64,000 nucleotides of DNA from Piscinibacter sp. (GTDB taxonomy: Bacteria; Pseudomonadota; Gammaproteobacteria; Burkholderiales; Burkholderiaceae_C), in the NCBI GenBank assembly GCA_017983795.1, contig JAGOAS010000001.1, positions 186,001 to 250,000 on the forward strand, written 5' to 3'. Position 1 is the first letter of the stretch. The number at the start of each line of letters is the position of its first letter. This document shows positions 63,134 to 64,000 of the stretch, piece by piece. The position numbers and the translations under genes are program-made. The notes under the pieces were generated by a model, which saw only the letters and a list, made by a program, of their open reading frames with translations, did not search any database and was not told where the DNA came from.

Positions 63134-64000
<867 letters not shown>

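Overview
This is a very GC-rich window of bacterial chromosome. DUF1841, DUF3460, the DUF3305/DUF3306 formate-dehydrogenase accessory genes, a Mrp/ApbC gene near metG and the overall protein style all point to a betaproteobacterium of the order Burkholderiales (my guess is the Rubrivivax/Ideonella/Leptothrix side; inferred from gene content, not from a search). Genes are packed tightly, often with 4-nt ATGA/GTGA overlaps. I see no tRNA, rRNA, CRISPR array, transposase or phage gene.

Layout. 1-2.2 kb: end of a garL-type aldolase, garR, and a Crp/Fnr-type regulator behind a foldable leader. 2.1-17.4 kb: a purine salvage/catabolism island. Xanthine dehydrogenase (xdhA-xdhB-xdhC, minus strand) diverges from a LysR regulator, guanine deaminase, a BMP-type nucleoside ABC importer (ATPase, two permeases, lipoprotein), a Rieske oxygenase, an adenine deaminase and a second BMP binding protein. 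Together they would import purines, deaminate adenine and guanine, and oxidise hypoxanthine/xanthine to urate. 17.4-20.9 kb: an extradiol dioxygenase and a large FtsX-like permease. 20.9-28.8 kb: a chemotaxis operon read right to left (cheZ-like, cheY, cheA, two MCPs, two near-identical cheW) behind a sigma-28-like promoter. 28.8-32.9 kb: a receiver-kinase/NarL pair and a GGDEF-EAL protein. 33-37.2 kb: DUF1841, TauE, and a Zur-controlled zinc operon (zur, His-rich peptide, znuC, znuB, znuA) with a perfect palindromic operator. 37.3-40.4 kb: a Kef potassium efflux system whose kefF gene lies between two large nested palindromic elements. 40.4-44 kb: ParA, MaoC, and a LuxR-regulator/hybrid-kinase pair. 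44-49 kb: scpA, DUF3460, an unknown protein with an internal duplication, a CYTH-CHAD protein and a SulP transporter. 49.2-57.2 kb: metG and mrp, apparently once neighbours, now separated by about 4.8 kb holding a lipoprotein and a CHASE kinase/FixJ-type regulator pair; a copy of the metG start is left at the far edge. 57.2-61 kb: formate dehydrogenase accessory genes without the dehydrogenase. 61.1-64 kb: a sensor kinase and an incomplete NtrC-family regulator that lacks the GAFTGA loop.

The most unusual items are the two approximately 267-bp nested palindromes around kefF (identical 18-bp ends, long perfect internal stems of different sequence, shared apical hairpins); the metG-start duplication flanking a foreign-looking two-component module; a REP-like palindrome read through in frame inside xdhC; a probable C-terminal frameshift in guanine deaminase; foldable leaders before the Crp-type gene and the SulP gene; and the regulator without GAFTGA.
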